Source: an uncultured Pelagibacteraceae bacterium (GTDB lineage Bacteria; Pseudomonadota; Alphaproteobacteria; Pelagibacterales; Pelagibacteraceae). From it: a stretch of DNA of 63,140 bases. The DNA is taken from assembly GCA_902536765.1 (NCBI GenBank), contig CACAYM010000006.1, positions 1 to 63,140 of the forward strand. Reading direction: 5' to 3'. Shown in pieces: positions 7,967 through 17,219 of the stretch (its first letter is position 1; every line of letters begins with the position of its first letter). The notes under the pieces were generated by a model, which had not been told where the DNA came from, searched no databases, and saw only the letters and a list, made by a program, of their open reading frames with translations. The translations under genes were made by a program, and so were the position numbers.

Positions 7967-10900
7967 ATGAAAATATTATTAAAAAACTCAATAAATTGGT
8001 TTTTAATTATTTTTTTAACTTTTGCGCCAACAAACACTCTCGTTTTTGCTCAAAATATTGATCAATTTGCTTTACCAACAGGTGGTCAGGTAGTTAGTGG
8101 CAATATTAATATTAATCAACCAAGAGTTGGAAGACTTGATGTAAATCAAACTACCCAACAAGGTATTGTAAATTGGAATACATTTAATGTTGGATCAAGT
8201 GCCTCGGTGTATTTTAATCAACCAACTAATAAATCCACTATTTTAAATAATGTTGTAAGTGGAAAATCAATTATTAATGGATCTATTTTCTCAAATGGAA
8301 GACTTATATTAGTAAATCCTACTGGAATATTGATGGGACCCACTTCAGCTGTTAGAGCAGAAGGTGCCATATTATCTACGCTAAATATTACAAATCAAAA
8401 TTTTTTAAATAATAATTTATCGTTTTCAACAGATAAATTATCACAATTAACTGCAAGTGGAAAAATAGATGCTCAGTATGTAGCATTAATTTCTCCAGAA
8501 ATTAATAATAAAGGACAAATTATTGCAAAAGCTTCAACCGCTCTTGCAGCTGGAGATGATGTTTTGTTAAGTATAAGTGGGAGTAACAAGCTTACAGTTA
8601 AAGTAAAACCATCTAAACTTAAATCACTTGCAAAAAATGAAGGTACAATTGAAACTAAAAATGGAATAGTAACAATAAAAGCTGATGCTGCACAAAGTTT
8701 AGTTGATGAAACAATTAAAATAACTGATGCAAAAGCACAGGGCCTTGTATCAGAAAATGGTGTTATCAAATTAGTTTCAAATACAGGATCTATCGAAGCA
8801 AGTGAAATCAAAATCGATGCAGGATCGAAAGGTGAAGCAACCATCTCGGGCAAATTAGATGTTAATTCATCAACAGGTAAGGGTGGCGATATTGAGATTG
8901 CTGGTAAAGAATTAAGTTTAGTATCTGCAAAACTTAGCGCAGATGGTAAAGAAGGTGGTGGTAAAATATTAATAGGTGGAGATTGGCAAGGTAAAGGGGA
9001 TTTGCTTCAGTCAACTTATACATCAATAGATAAAAATTCAGTATTATCAGCTAGTGCAACAGAAAGTGGAGCTGGTGGAACAATTGTAGCTTGGTCAAAC
9101 ATTAAAGACAGTAACTCTGTTACAAGTGTATATGGAACATTAACTGCAAAAGGTATTGATGGCGACGGGGGTAAAATTGAAACGTCTGGAGCTGTTTTAA
9201 ATTATAATGGAATAAAAGTTAATACTAGTTCTTTAACCGGCAATTATGGAAATTGGTTACTTGATCCAACCAATATAACAATAGGATCTTCCGAAGCCTC
9301 TACCATTGTATCAAACTTAGGAACTTCCGACGTTACTCAAACTGCAGATAATACTATTACAGTAAATAATAATATTGCTTACACTGGTGCTAGAAATGCA
9401 ACGTTGACATTTAACGCAACGACCTTGGTTTTAGGAGCAAACATAACATCATCAAATGGATCATTAAGTGTTGATGTAAATGCTGCAGTTAAATTAGACA
9501 CAGATGTTACAATAACAACTAATTCTGGCTCGTTTGATGTGAGCGGGGCTATTTCACCTAATTCAACTTCAGTATCTGGAATACTTCAGTTAAAACGCTC
9601 AGGTGCTTACGTTTTAAACGGAAGCGCTGCTACAGCAAGCAACTCAGCTACATCTCTAACCGGAGGAGGTTCTTTATCATGGAACGGAAGCGCTTATACT
9701 TGGACGAAACCTAACTCATTATCCGCAACTAAATTATTAGTTGTTGCAGGTGGAGGAGGAGGAGGTCGAGATGGCGGCGGCGGAGGCGGAGCTGGTGGTT
9801 TAATTTATAACGCCTCGTACTCTTTATCTGATAATAGTTACAGCATTACAGTTGGAGCAGGTGGTTCAAAATCAACAAGTGTTCCTGGACAAGCATCGAA
9901 TGGTCAAAACAGTACATTCGGAAATCAAACAGCAATTGGTGGTGGAGGCGGTGGAAGTAAGCAATCTAACGGAAGAGCTGGAGGCTCTGGAGGTGGATAT
10001 GGTCATAGAAAAGGTTCACCATCACCAGGAGCTGGAACACTTGGCCAAGGAAATAGTGGTGGTAGTGGTGGTTATAATACATATGCAGGCTCTGGCGGTG
10101 GTGGAGCTGGAAGTGCCGGAAATGGACCTTCTGGAAGAAATGGCGGAGCTGGTGGAGCAGGACTACAATATGACATTTCTGGAAGTAATCAGTGGTATGC
10201 AGCTGGAGGAGGTGGAGGAACCTGGGGAGGAACAGGTGGTGCCGGTGGTTCAGGTATTGGTGGACAAGGTGGATCAAATAGTGGACAGCGAAATGGTGGT
10301 AATGGTACAGCGCATACAGGTTCCGGAGGGGGTGCTAATGGATGGGATGGTGGATCTTCAGCAGGAAATGGTGGTTCAGGTATTGTAATTTTAAATTACA
10401 GCGCTAACAATGTTGTCTCTGCAGGTTTAACTTTAAATACTGGTTCAGGACAGGTAAATCTACAAAGTACCGTATCTGATCTAACTTCCTTAACTGTTAA
10501 TACTACCAACAATTCTTCAGTGGTTACTGGAGTGATTAGCGGTGATACTGCATTAACAAAAGCTGGATCAGGTCAATTAACTACATCGGCAAACAACACT
10601 TATACAGGAGGCACAACTGTAAGTGCTGGTACATTGTTTGGTGGTGCTGCAAGTAGATCAAATGATGTTTTTGGAACAGGATCTATCTCTGTTGCAAGTG
10701 GTGCAACTCTATGGGTTGATCGAAGCGATGATGGCGCTTTAACTAATGCACTAACTTTAAATGGCGGAACACTTCGTGGAACAAATGGTTTTGGTCAGTA
10801 TTGGGATGGAAACATTACCTTAGGAGCACACTCAACTATAAAAGCTGCTAATAACTTTTATATTGATGGAGTAATAAGTGGAAGCAGCAAGAATTTAACT

Positions 10901-13900
10901 AAAACTGGAAATGGTACTGTTATTTTAAGAGGAACTAATACTTACTCTGGAACAACAACAGTGAGCGCTGGAACATTAAATATTGGTGGCTCTGGATCTT
11001 TAGGAAGTGGTACTTATGCAGGAAATATTTCTAATAGTGGAACGTTTACTTATGCATCAAGCACAGCTCAAACTTTATCAGGAGTTATCTCAGGATCTGG
11101 AGCATTAACAAAATCAGGTTCATCAACGTTAACATTATCAGGAACCAATACTTATAGTGGTGACACCACAATTTCTGCAGGAGCAATTACAGTTTCAGGT
11201 TTATTAGGAAACGGAACTTATGCAGGTGGTATTAGTAATGCAGGTACATTAACTTTAAGTTCAAGCTCAGCACAAACTTTATCAGGTGCAATTTCAGGCA
11301 GTGGGGGAATTACAAAATCAGGTAGTGGAAATTTAACGCTCAGCGGAAGTAGTAACTTTACTGGAGCAATAGTTTTGTCTAATGGAACTTTGATTGCTGG
11401 TGCAGATAACGCATTAGGAAGTTCCCCTACAATTACAGCTAGCAATACTCCTACGTTAAAAACAACTAGTGGAACAACTCTTCCTTCGATATCAGTAACT
11501 GGCGATGTAATTTTAGAATCATCTATTAAGACGACAGGCACGCAAACATATAATGATAATGTAACTGTAAAAGGAACCGGTTTTTCTTTAATCACATCTA
11601 ATAATAATATTACAATTGGAGGCAATTTATCTTCAAATAGTAATTCTGGAATTTTACAATTAAGATACAATGGTAAATATATTTTTAATGGTGCGAGCGA
11701 GGCAACTGCTACTTCATCTAGCACAAGTATTGGAAACGGATCACTAACCTACTCTTTGGGAGCTTTTACTTGGACAAAACCATCTTCAGTGACTTCAGCT
11801 GATCTATTGATAATAGCTGGTGGTGGAGGTGGTGGAGGTTCCAATGTTGGTGGTGGTGGAGGTGCTGGAGGAGTAATTCAAAAATCATCATATTCATTAA
11901 GTTCTTCTACTTATTCAGCAACAATAGGAGCCGGAGGAACAAGAGGTTCTGCTCATCGTGATGGTGGAAACGGAGGAAATACTTTATTTGCCTCATTCAA
12001 TGCAATTGGTGGAGGCGGTGGAGGAGGACATAACCAAAGACCACATGGAAAATCTGGAGGTTCTGGGGGTGGCGCATCTTTTTGGCATGGTAATCCCGGA
12101 TCTGGAACCGCAGGTCAAGGTAATGCTGGCGCACAAGAAACTACTGGAAGAAACAGAGGTGGAGGTGGTGGAGGTGCTGGTGGAGCTGGAGGAATATTAA
12201 ATGGAGAAGGTACTAATGGAGGTATAGGAATTCAATCATCCATCACAGGTACTGCTAAATGGTATGCAGGTGGTGGTGGAGCAGGTACTGATGGCGCTAC
12301 TGGAAACACATATGGAGGATTAATCGGAGGTAGCGGAGTTGGTGGAGATGGAGGTGCCGCAAGAAGAGCTGGAAACAATGCAACTGCACACACTGGTAGT
12401 GGTGGCGGTGGAGGTGGAGGTCACTCATCAAATGTTGGCGGACATGGATCTTCAGGTTTAATTGTAATAAAATATGACCAATCAGATGATGCCGATCTTA
12501 AAATGAATACAGGCACTGGAGCTGTAACTATTTCAGGAAATGTTACTAATTTAGATTTTCTAGATATGACTAACGTTGGCGCTTCATCATCAACTGTTTC
12601 TGGAGTAATAAGTGGAAGCACAAGAGTTATAAAATCTGGAACAGGAACTTTAAATTTATCAGGTGTAAATACGTATACAGGTACCACTACAGTTAATGCT
12701 GGTAAATTAAAAGTATCAGGTAGTGGAAAACTAGGAAGTGGAAGTTACTCTGCAAATATTATTAATAATGGAACATTTGAGTATGGCTCAAGCGCAACAC
12801 AAACAATATCTAGTACAATTTCTGGGACAGGTGGATTAACAGCAAGTGGTGGAGCACTAACATTGTCAGGAACAAATACTTATACTGGCGCGGTTAATAT
12901 AAATAGTGGTGCTAGTTTAGTAGCTGGATCTGCCAAAGCCTTAGGCGCACCCGCTCCAGCATTAACATCAACATCAACCTCGGATCAGTTTAGCGTTTCA
13001 GGTGGTGTAACTTTGGCCTCTTTAAGAATAAACGGCACAGTAAGATTGAATTCAGGAATAACGACTACTGGAGCGCAGAATTACACTGGAAATGTTTTAG
13101 TTGCTTCAGGTTCTAGAGCCTCTCCAGTTGAATTCGCAACTACGAATTCGAATATAAATTTTGGTGGAAGTTTAAAAGGACAAGGTAATGCTAAAGCAAG
13201 ATCGATAACGGTTGACGCAGGTTCAGGAAATGTAACTTATGGAGATAGAGTTGGTTATGCATTTAATCTAATAACTGTTGATCCAACAAATACAGCAGAT
13301 AGTTTTTATAAAATGACGACAACAGCCAATACCATAACACTTAAAGGTGATGTTATGACTTATGAAGAACAAGTTTATAACGGAGACGTTTTAATTGGTA
13401 GTACCGGAAGTAACGGAACTACACGAACTGTATTATCAATGGATCCAAAGGTTATATTTAATGGAAAAGTAAACGATACAGTTAAAGGAAAACATTCTTT
13501 AATAGCAAAAGCAGTAGAAATTGACAGAGGAGTAAACGCTGTTCCAACTGTTCAATTTAAATCTACGGTTGGATCTGTTAAAGCATTAAAATCATATACA
13601 GGTTTAACTGGTATCCAAGTATCAGGTGCAAGATGGGGTACGATTAATCCTAGTTCAGCTTTTGGAACAAGAATTGGAGTTGGTCAAAAAATGACTGGCG
13701 GTGTTGTTAATTCTTCAACAAATGAAAAAGCAAAAATGGCTGCAAAAACTGCTGCAAGAGCATCTAAGTTTAAACCAATAAATGAATTTGGTCCTAGACC
13801 TTTGAATTTTAAACCTTTTGGGGGTGGAAATAGTTTTGGTTTAGCAAAAAGTGTTGAAATTGTTTACGCGGATAATCCAAAGTTTGGAGATATAAAAGCA

Positions 13901-14272
13901 AGACCAAGTGGTAATAATTTTGGAATAGGTAAACCTTTAGCTAAAGGAAGTGTTGAAGGTAACAACCCATCAGGTCAAGGATTTTTTGGAAGATTGTTTG
14001 GATCTCCAAAAGGAAATCCAGCAGACTTTAAACCAGCTAATATGGAAACCGCAAAAGACTTTAATGCTCCACCAAAACAATTTAAAGATATAAAAGATTT
14101 ATTTAAAACATTTGAAGGTAAACCACAAAAGGGCGAATTTTTTAACCCTTATAAACTTGGATCAAAACCAAAACAAAGAGTAGAAAATAAACCTCAATTG
14201 CAAAACAATAAAAGTTTAAACAATACAAACATTAACCCTGACGCAATAATAGAAGATGAAGAGAATAATTAA
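7967..14272 (+). CDS. Two-partner secretion exoprotein (TpsA, filamentous haemagglutinin-like) with two polyglycine modules
   Basis: Very large secreted or surface protein (2101 residues), the passenger of a two-partner secretion pair. Residues 1-28 form a signal peptide ending VFA before QN. The haemagglutination-activity (TPS) domain follows, with the motif NPTGI at 117-121 in place of the usual NPNGI. WLLDPTNITI occurs near residue 430. Two homologous glycine-rich modules lie at about 537-811 and 1227-1504, each opening with SGILQL, then WTKP, then a polyglycine core. Six autotransporter-associated beta-strand repeats (pattern LTKxGxGTLxLSGTNTYxGxTTVxAGTL) surround them. The tail (about 1930-2101) is basic, Phe/Lys/Pro/Asn-rich and low in complexity. 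An SD-like GGGAG precedes the ATG. It overlaps tpsB by 17 bases. Adhesion or surface coating is the likely role; no toxin domain is visible. Confidence 0.9.
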   Translation: MKILLKNSINWFLIIFLTFAPTNTLVFAQNIDQFALPTGGQVVSGNININQPRVGRLDVNQTTQQGIVNWNTFNVGSSASVYFNQPTNKSTILNNVVSGKSIINGSIFSNGRLILVNPTGILMGPTSAVRAEGAILSTLNITNQNFLNNNLSFSTDKLSQLTASGKIDAQYVALISPEINNKGQIIAKASTALAAGDDVLLSISGSNKLTVKVKPSKLKSLAKNEGTIETKNGIVTIKADAAQSLVDETIKITDAKAQGLVSENGVIKLVSNTGSIEASEIKIDAGSKGEATISGKLDVNSSTGKGGDIEIAGKELSLVSAKLSADGKEGGGKILIGGDWQGKGDLLQSTYTSIDKNSVLSASATESGAGGTIVAWSNIKDSNSVTSVYGTLTAKGIDGDGGKIETSGAVLNYNGIKVNTSSLTGNYGNWLLDPTNITIGSSEASTIVSNLGTSDVTQTADNTITVNNNIAYTGARNATLTFNATTLVLGANITSSNGSLSVDVNAAVKLDTDVTITTNSGSFDVSGAISPNSTSVSGILQLKRSGAYVLNGSAATASNSATSLTGGGSLSWNGSAYTWTKPNSLSATKLLVVAGGGGGGRDGGGGGGAGGLIYNASYSLSDNSYSITVGAGGSKSTSVPGQASNGQNSTFGNQTAIGGGGGGSKQSNGRAGGSGGGYGHRKGSPSPGAGTLGQGNSGGSGGYNTYAGSGGGGAGSAGNGPSGRNGGAGGAGLQYDISGSNQWYAAGGGGGTWGGTGGAGGSGIGGQGGSNSGQRNGGNGTAHTGSGGGANGWDGGSSAGNGGSGIVILNYSANNVVSAGLTLNTGSGQVNLQSTVSDLTSLTVNTTNNSSVVTGVISGDTALTKAGSGQLTTSANNTYTGGTTVSAGTLFGGAASRSNDVFGTGSISVASGATLWVDRSDDGALTNALTLNGGTLRGTNGFGQYWDGNITLGAHSTIKAANNFYIDGVISGSSKNLTKTGNGTVILRGTNTYSGTTTVSAGTLNIGGSGSLGSGTYAGNISNSGTFTYASSTAQTLSGVISGSGALTKSGSSTLTLSGTNTYSGDTTISAGAITVSGLLGNGTYAGGISNAGTLTLSSSSAQTLSGAISGSGGITKSGSGNLTLSGSSNFTGAIVLSNGTLIAGADNALGSSPTITASNTPTLKTTSGTTLPSISVTGDVILESSIKTTGTQTYNDNVTVKGTGFSLITSNNNITIGGNLSSNSNSGILQLRYNGKYIFNGASEATATSSSTSIGNGSLTYSLGAFTWTKPSSVTSADLLIIAGGGGGGGSNVGGGGGAGGVIQKSSYSLSSSTYSATIGAGGTRGSAHRDGGNGGNTLFASFNAIGGGGGGGHNQRPHGKSGGSGGGASFWHGNPGSGTAGQGNAGAQETTGRNRGGGGGGAGGAGGILNGEGTNGGIGIQSSITGTAKWYAGGGGAGTDGATGNTYGGLIGGSGVGGDGGAARRAGNNATAHTGSGGGGGGGHSSNVGGHGSSGLIVIKYDQSDDADLKMNTGTGAVTISGNVTNLDFLDMTNVGASSSTVSGVISGSTRVIKSGTGTLNLSGVNTYTGTTTVNAGKLKVSGSGKLGSGSYSANIINNGTFEYGSSATQTISSTISGTGGLTASGGALTLSGTNTYTGAVNINSGASLVAGSAKALGAPAPALTSTSTSDQFSVSGGVTLASLRINGTVRLNSGITTTGAQNYTGNVLVASGSRASPVEFATTNSNINFGGSLKGQGNAKARSITVDAGSGNVTYGDRVGYAFNLITVDPTNTADSFYKMTTTANTITLKGDVMTYEEQVYNGDVLIGSTGSNGTTRTVLSMDPKVIFNGKVNDTVKGKHSLIAKAVEIDRGVNAVPTVQFKSTVGSVKALKSYTGLTGIQVSGARWGTINPSSAFGTRIGVGQKMTGGVVNSSTNEKAKMAAKTAARASKFKPINEFGPRPLNFKPFGGGNSFGLAKSVEIVYADNPKFGDIKARPSGNNFGIGKPLAKGSVEGNNPSGQGFFGRLFGSPKGNPADFKPANMETAKDFNAPPKQFKDIKDLFKTFEGKPQKGEFFNPYKLGSKPKQRVENKPQLQNNKSLNNTNINPDAIIEDEENN
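9575..10399 (+). repeat. Polyglycine module, copy 1 (within tpsA)
   Basis: Encodes about 275 residues of TpsA. A short beta-rich lead (SGILQLKRSGAYVLNG, then TWTKPNSLSATKLLVVAGG) is followed by a long Gly-rich core with scattered Ser, Asn and Ala, closing with SGIVILNY. Its layout matches copy 2 at 11645-12478, which indicates an internal duplication. The WTKP-to-GGGGGG lead resembles the Gly_rich_2-type domain found in phage tail adhesins and other surface proteins; that assignment is from memory of the family. Confidence 0.7.
9749..9790 (+). repeat. In-frame GGN trinucleotide tract
   Basis: Near-perfect run of GGT/GGA/GGC codons interrupted only by CGA GAT, encoding polyglycine at the entry to module 1. 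Slippage in units of three would change the polyglycine length without breaking the frame. A similar run lies near 11819-11860 in module 2. Confidence 0.6.
11645..12478 (+). repeat. Polyglycine module, copy 2 (within tpsA)
   Basis: Second copy of the module at 9575-10399, encoding about residues 1227-1504. It begins SGILQLRYNGKYIFNG, continues with FTWTKPSSVTSADLLIIAGG, then a Gly-rich core with a KWYAGGGG segment that copy 1 also has (QWYAAGGG), and closes with SGLIVIKYD. The shared order of landmarks supports duplication and divergence rather than independent low complexity. Confidence 0.7.
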
Positions 14273-16007
14273 TATAAAATCAGTTTTAATTTCAGCATTA
14301 CTATTAACTTTTATAAGTTATGCAAACGCTGTAGATATACCTACTGTAGATGATTTAAATAAACAAGTTCCACAACTTCCTAATGAAAAAGAACCCGATG
14401 CATCTGAAAATTTAGGTAAAACTAATGAAAATATTTTAGAAAGTGATAAAGAAAAAATATTAAAAGTTTTAGTTAAAGATTTTAAAATAGATGGAAATAA
14501 GAGATATGATAATGAAATACTTAAGGGTTTAATTAAAGAAAATATCAATAAAGAACTAGATTATGATGCTCTTCTTTATGTTACTACTATAATATCTAAC
14601 TATTATAGGTCTGAAGGATTTCTAGCAACAGCTTATCTTCCACCACAAGATATTAAAAATGGAATAGTTGAAATTAAAATTACCGAAGCGGTGTTAGGTA
14701 AAATTACTTTTAACGTCGATGAAGAAAAAAAATTAAATCTATCAAAGGAAAGAATTAGAAAAAAAATTCTTTATAAAGTTTTAGATGGAGGAGGTTTAAA
14801 TATTTCTCAATTAGATAAAAATATAAGAAACTTTAACAGAACACCTGGAATTAATGCGATAGCACAACTCGAAGAAGGAAAAGAATTTGGTGAAACAGAT
14901 ATTGTAATTACAGCAAGCAATACTAAAACAATTACTGGATCTTCCCTGGCCGATAACACTGGTTCTCGATCTTCAGGAACTGGCAAACTTACAAATACTA
15001 TAAACATTGATGGTTTGTTTAATATAGGGGATAGGTTTACTTTCACAAATGTTGCGACTGGAAATAATTTTCAAAAGGGCAAACAAAAAGAAGAGTCTAA
15101 TTATTATGCAATGTCTACTACATTCCCAATGGGCTATAATGGTATGCAAGGCACGTTTAGACTTTCTAAGATGGAGTATAAACTATCAGCACCATTCGAC
15201 TCGACTATGCCCTCAGGATATTCAACAGAATATAATTTTACTTTAACTAGGCCATTAATTGAAAAACTTACTAAAAATCTTAATGCAACTTTTTTAGTGT
15301 CTAGGAATGACTACGTAAATAATTTAAGCACAGGAAATAATAGTAACAAAGACATGACCAAGGCAACTTTTAACTTAGGATTTGATGGCACTGATACAAA
15401 ATTAGGTGGAGGAGTAAATTATGGTCTTGTTGGAATTACATTGGGAAATCTAGATTTAAAAGATAATTTATCAAATTACTCTACTGATCAAGCGGGAGCT
15501 GATAACAACGGCAGAAACTTAAAAGCTACACTTAATTTGAACCGTCTTCAAAAAATTACAAATAAAACTAATATTTTATTGAAATTTAATGGGCAAGTAG
15601 CAGCTGATAATTTGGATGGTGGTGAACAGTTAACTTTGGGCGGACCAAATGCTGTCAGAGCTTATGCTCCTAGTGAGGCAGCTGGAGATGCAGGTTTTAC
15701 TACTGGTGTAGAATTAAAAAGAAATTTCTTTAATCTTCCAACAACCCTTTTTTATGACTATGGACAAATTCGTTTACATAAAAATAAATGGACCGGTTGG
15801 AACTCAACAAATACAGATCTTAAAAATAAATATGCGTTAAAAGGCTGGGGTCTTTCTATGGATGTTCCAGTATTTAATTTATTTACAGTTCAATTATCGC
15901 ATTCTAGAACAATAAAAGGAAATTCTGGAGTAGATAGTGACGGATTAGATGTTGACGGTTTAAGTTGGGATGGTAGAACATTCATTACACTTAGTAAACA
16001 GTATTAA
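14256..16007 (+). CDS. TpsB/ShlB-type outer-membrane transporter of the two-partner system
   Basis: Outer-membrane beta-barrel that exports the TpsA protein. It has 583 residues, normal for the FhaC/ShlB family. The signal peptide ends near ANA (about residue 26). A POTRA domain starts near residue 71 (VKDFKIDGNKRYDNE) and runs to ITEAVLGKI, and a second POTRA-like stretch precedes a C-terminal barrel from roughly residue 225. The family's conserved VRGY/VRGF loop motif appears as VRAY near residue 466 within GGPNAVRAY. The chain ends in a barrel-like strand (GRTFITLSKQY). It overlaps tpsA by 17 bases and the IalB-like gene by one base, so the three form one operon. Confidence 0.9.
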   Translation: MKRIINIKSVLISALLLTFISYANAVDIPTVDDLNKQVPQLPNEKEPDASENLGKTNENILESDKEKILKVLVKDFKIDGNKRYDNEILKGLIKENINKELDYDALLYVTTIISNYYRSEGFLATAYLPPQDIKNGIVEIKITEAVLGKITFNVDEEKKLNLSKERIRKKILYKVLDGGGLNISQLDKNIRNFNRTPGINAIAQLEEGKEFGETDIVITASNTKTITGSSLADNTGSRSSGTGKLTNTINIDGLFNIGDRFTFTNVATGNNFQKGKQKEESNYYAMSTTFPMGYNGMQGTFRLSKMEYKLSAPFDSTMPSGYSTEYNFTLTRPLIEKLTKNLNATFLVSRNDYVNNLSTGNNSNKDMTKATFNLGFDGTDTKLGGGVNYGLVGITLGNLDLKDNLSNYSTDQAGADNNGRNLKATLNLNRLQKITNKTNILLKFNGQVAADNLDGGEQLTLGGPNAVRAYAPSEAAGDAGFTTGVELKRNFFNLPTTLFYDYGQIRLHKNKWTGWNSTNTDLKNKYALKGWGLSMDVPVFNLFTVQLSHSRTIKGNSGVDSDGLDVDGLSWDGRTFITLSKQY

Positions 16008-16552
16008 TGAATAAGATTATTTTTGTTATTTTATTTCTTCTTTTAGGATCAAAATTATTAATTGCTGATGATAAATCTCCACCAAAAGTAACAACTCAAC
16101 AATATGATAATTGGACTTATCAGTGCGTTGAAAGTGGTAAAGATAAAAATTGTGAGGTAAGTCAAACAATTAGAATTCAAAATACCAATATCAATTTTTC
16201 GGTAACATATACAAAGTTCATAGATGATAAAAAAAATAAAATTCAATTGATAACAATTATTTCACCTTTAGGGATCGATTTAAATAAACAACTTTCACTT
16301 CGTTTTGATAATGAAGAGGAAGTAAATCTTCCTTGGTCTAGCTGTGAACAAATAGGATGTCTTGTATTTTTATCAAAAGGATCAGGTAACCCTGAAATGG
16401 ATAACACTTATGACAAAGTCTATAAAAAATTTATTTCTGGAAATCTTTTAGAGATAGGGGTTTTAGGTTATGCTACAAAGCAACCTTTGATAATACAATC
16501 AAATTTAACTGGATTTAAAAAAGCAACAGATAAACTTAATTCAGAAAATTAA
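16007..16552 (+). CDS. IalB-like periplasmic protein co-operonic with TpsAB
   Basis: Secreted protein of 181 residues resembling the invasion-associated locus B (IalB) family of alphaproteobacteria. A signal peptide covers residues 1-20 (cut after LLIA). The mature part has a YDNWTYQC opening, then paired cysteines (one in KNCEVSQ, two in SSCEQIGC), as in IalB proteins. The start overlaps the tpsB stop (TAATG). The family is poorly understood; members are periplasmic or surface-associated. Its place in the tps operon suggests it helps fold, protect or stabilise the exoprotein, but that is inference. Confidence 0.75.
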   Translation: MNKIIFVILFLLLGSKLLIADDKSPPKVTTQQYDNWTYQCVESGKDKNCEVSQTIRIQNTNINFSVTYTKFIDDKKNKIQLITIISPLGIDLNKQLSLRFDNEEEVNLPWSSCEQIGCLVFLSKGSGNPEMDNTYDKVYKKFISGNLLEIGVLGYATKQPLIIQSNLTGFKKATDKLNSEN

Positions 16553-16574
16553 AAGTAATCTAATCATACAAAAT

Positions 16575-17219
16575 TTAATCAATTAATTTTAACGATTTTA
16601 TAAAATCAGGTCTAAGAACATAGTTTGACTTATTACCTTTTTTTATTTTTTTAAGAGCATCCAAGCCAAGAATCACCTTACCTATTGGAGTATATTCACC
16701 ATTATAAATTGGTATATCTTTTAATATAATAAAAAATTCACTGTCCTCAGTATCAAAATCATCACCTCGAGCCATAGCAACAGAGCCAGCAGTAAATTTA
16801 AAATCTTCATTTATTTCGGATTTTAAATTCCCTAAGCCCGATTTTCCACTACCAACCTTTACATAATTTATACTTTCAATATTTCCATACTCAATATCTC
16901 CTGCTTGAATTAATGTGTTTTCTATAACTTTGTAAAAAGCTGAATTATTATATAAACCCTTTGTAGTTAATAATTTAAATCTTTTTACTGAATTTGGTGA
17001 GGTTTCAGGAATTAATCTAATAACTACCAAACCACATTCTACTTCCATTAAAACAATATTCTCTTTATCGATAAAATTTTGGTTTTCTAAATTCACATCA
17101 TCAACAAATAGACATTTATTTTTTATACTATAAAAAAAACCAAAAGAAAAAATGCCTAGTAAAATTAAAAATGATAATAATATCTTTTCTGATCTAGATG
17201 CTTTGATTTTTTTAATCAT
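16575..17219 (-). CDS. Membrane-anchored cyclophilin-type peptidyl-prolyl isomerase
   Basis: Prolyl isomerase of 214 residues. An N-terminal hydrophobic helix (about residues 13-31) probably anchors it to the inner membrane with the catalytic domain in the periplasm. The cyclophilin fold is visible from VVIRLIPETSPNSVKRF through YNNSAFYKVI, the segment SVAMARGDD, SEFFIIL and the end YTPIGKVILGLDALKKI. The usual FHR motif of the active site reads FYK here, as in divergent bacterial cyclophilins, so catalytic strength is uncertain. Its ATG directly abuts the stop of the upstream metallopeptidase-like gene, so the two are probably co-transcribed. Confidence 0.82.
   Translation of the reverse strand: MIKKIKASRSEKILLSFLILLGIFSFGFFYSIKNKCLFVDDVNLENQNFIDKENIVLMEVECGLVVIRLIPETSPNSVKRFKLLTTKGLYNNSAFYKVIENTLIQAGDIEYGNIESINYVKVGSGKSGLGNLKSEINEDFKFTAGSVAMARGDDFDTEDSEFFIILKDIPIYNGEYTPIGKVILGLDALKKIKKGNKSNYVLRPDFIKSLKLID

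Noticed and set aside
7774..8061. 95-codon plus-strand frame overlapping the start of tpsA
   Set aside because: No Shine-Dalgarno and no domain-like features. It overlaps the signal-peptide coding region of tpsA in a different frame.
9852..10388. Long open frame of 178 codons inside the first polyglycine module, and a matching minus-strand frame at 9966-10277
   Set aside because: Both are products of GGN-rich coding in another frame. Their compositions (Val/Glu/Gln-rich and His/Leu-rich) simply mirror the glycine codons of tpsA, and neither has a sensible start region.
10558..12960. Repeated DNA motifs that at first sight suggest a tandem or CRISPR-like array
   Set aside because: The repeats encode autotransporter-type beta-strand repeats and Gly-rich modules in one continuous reading frame, with irregular spacing and no conserved direct repeats between unique spacers.
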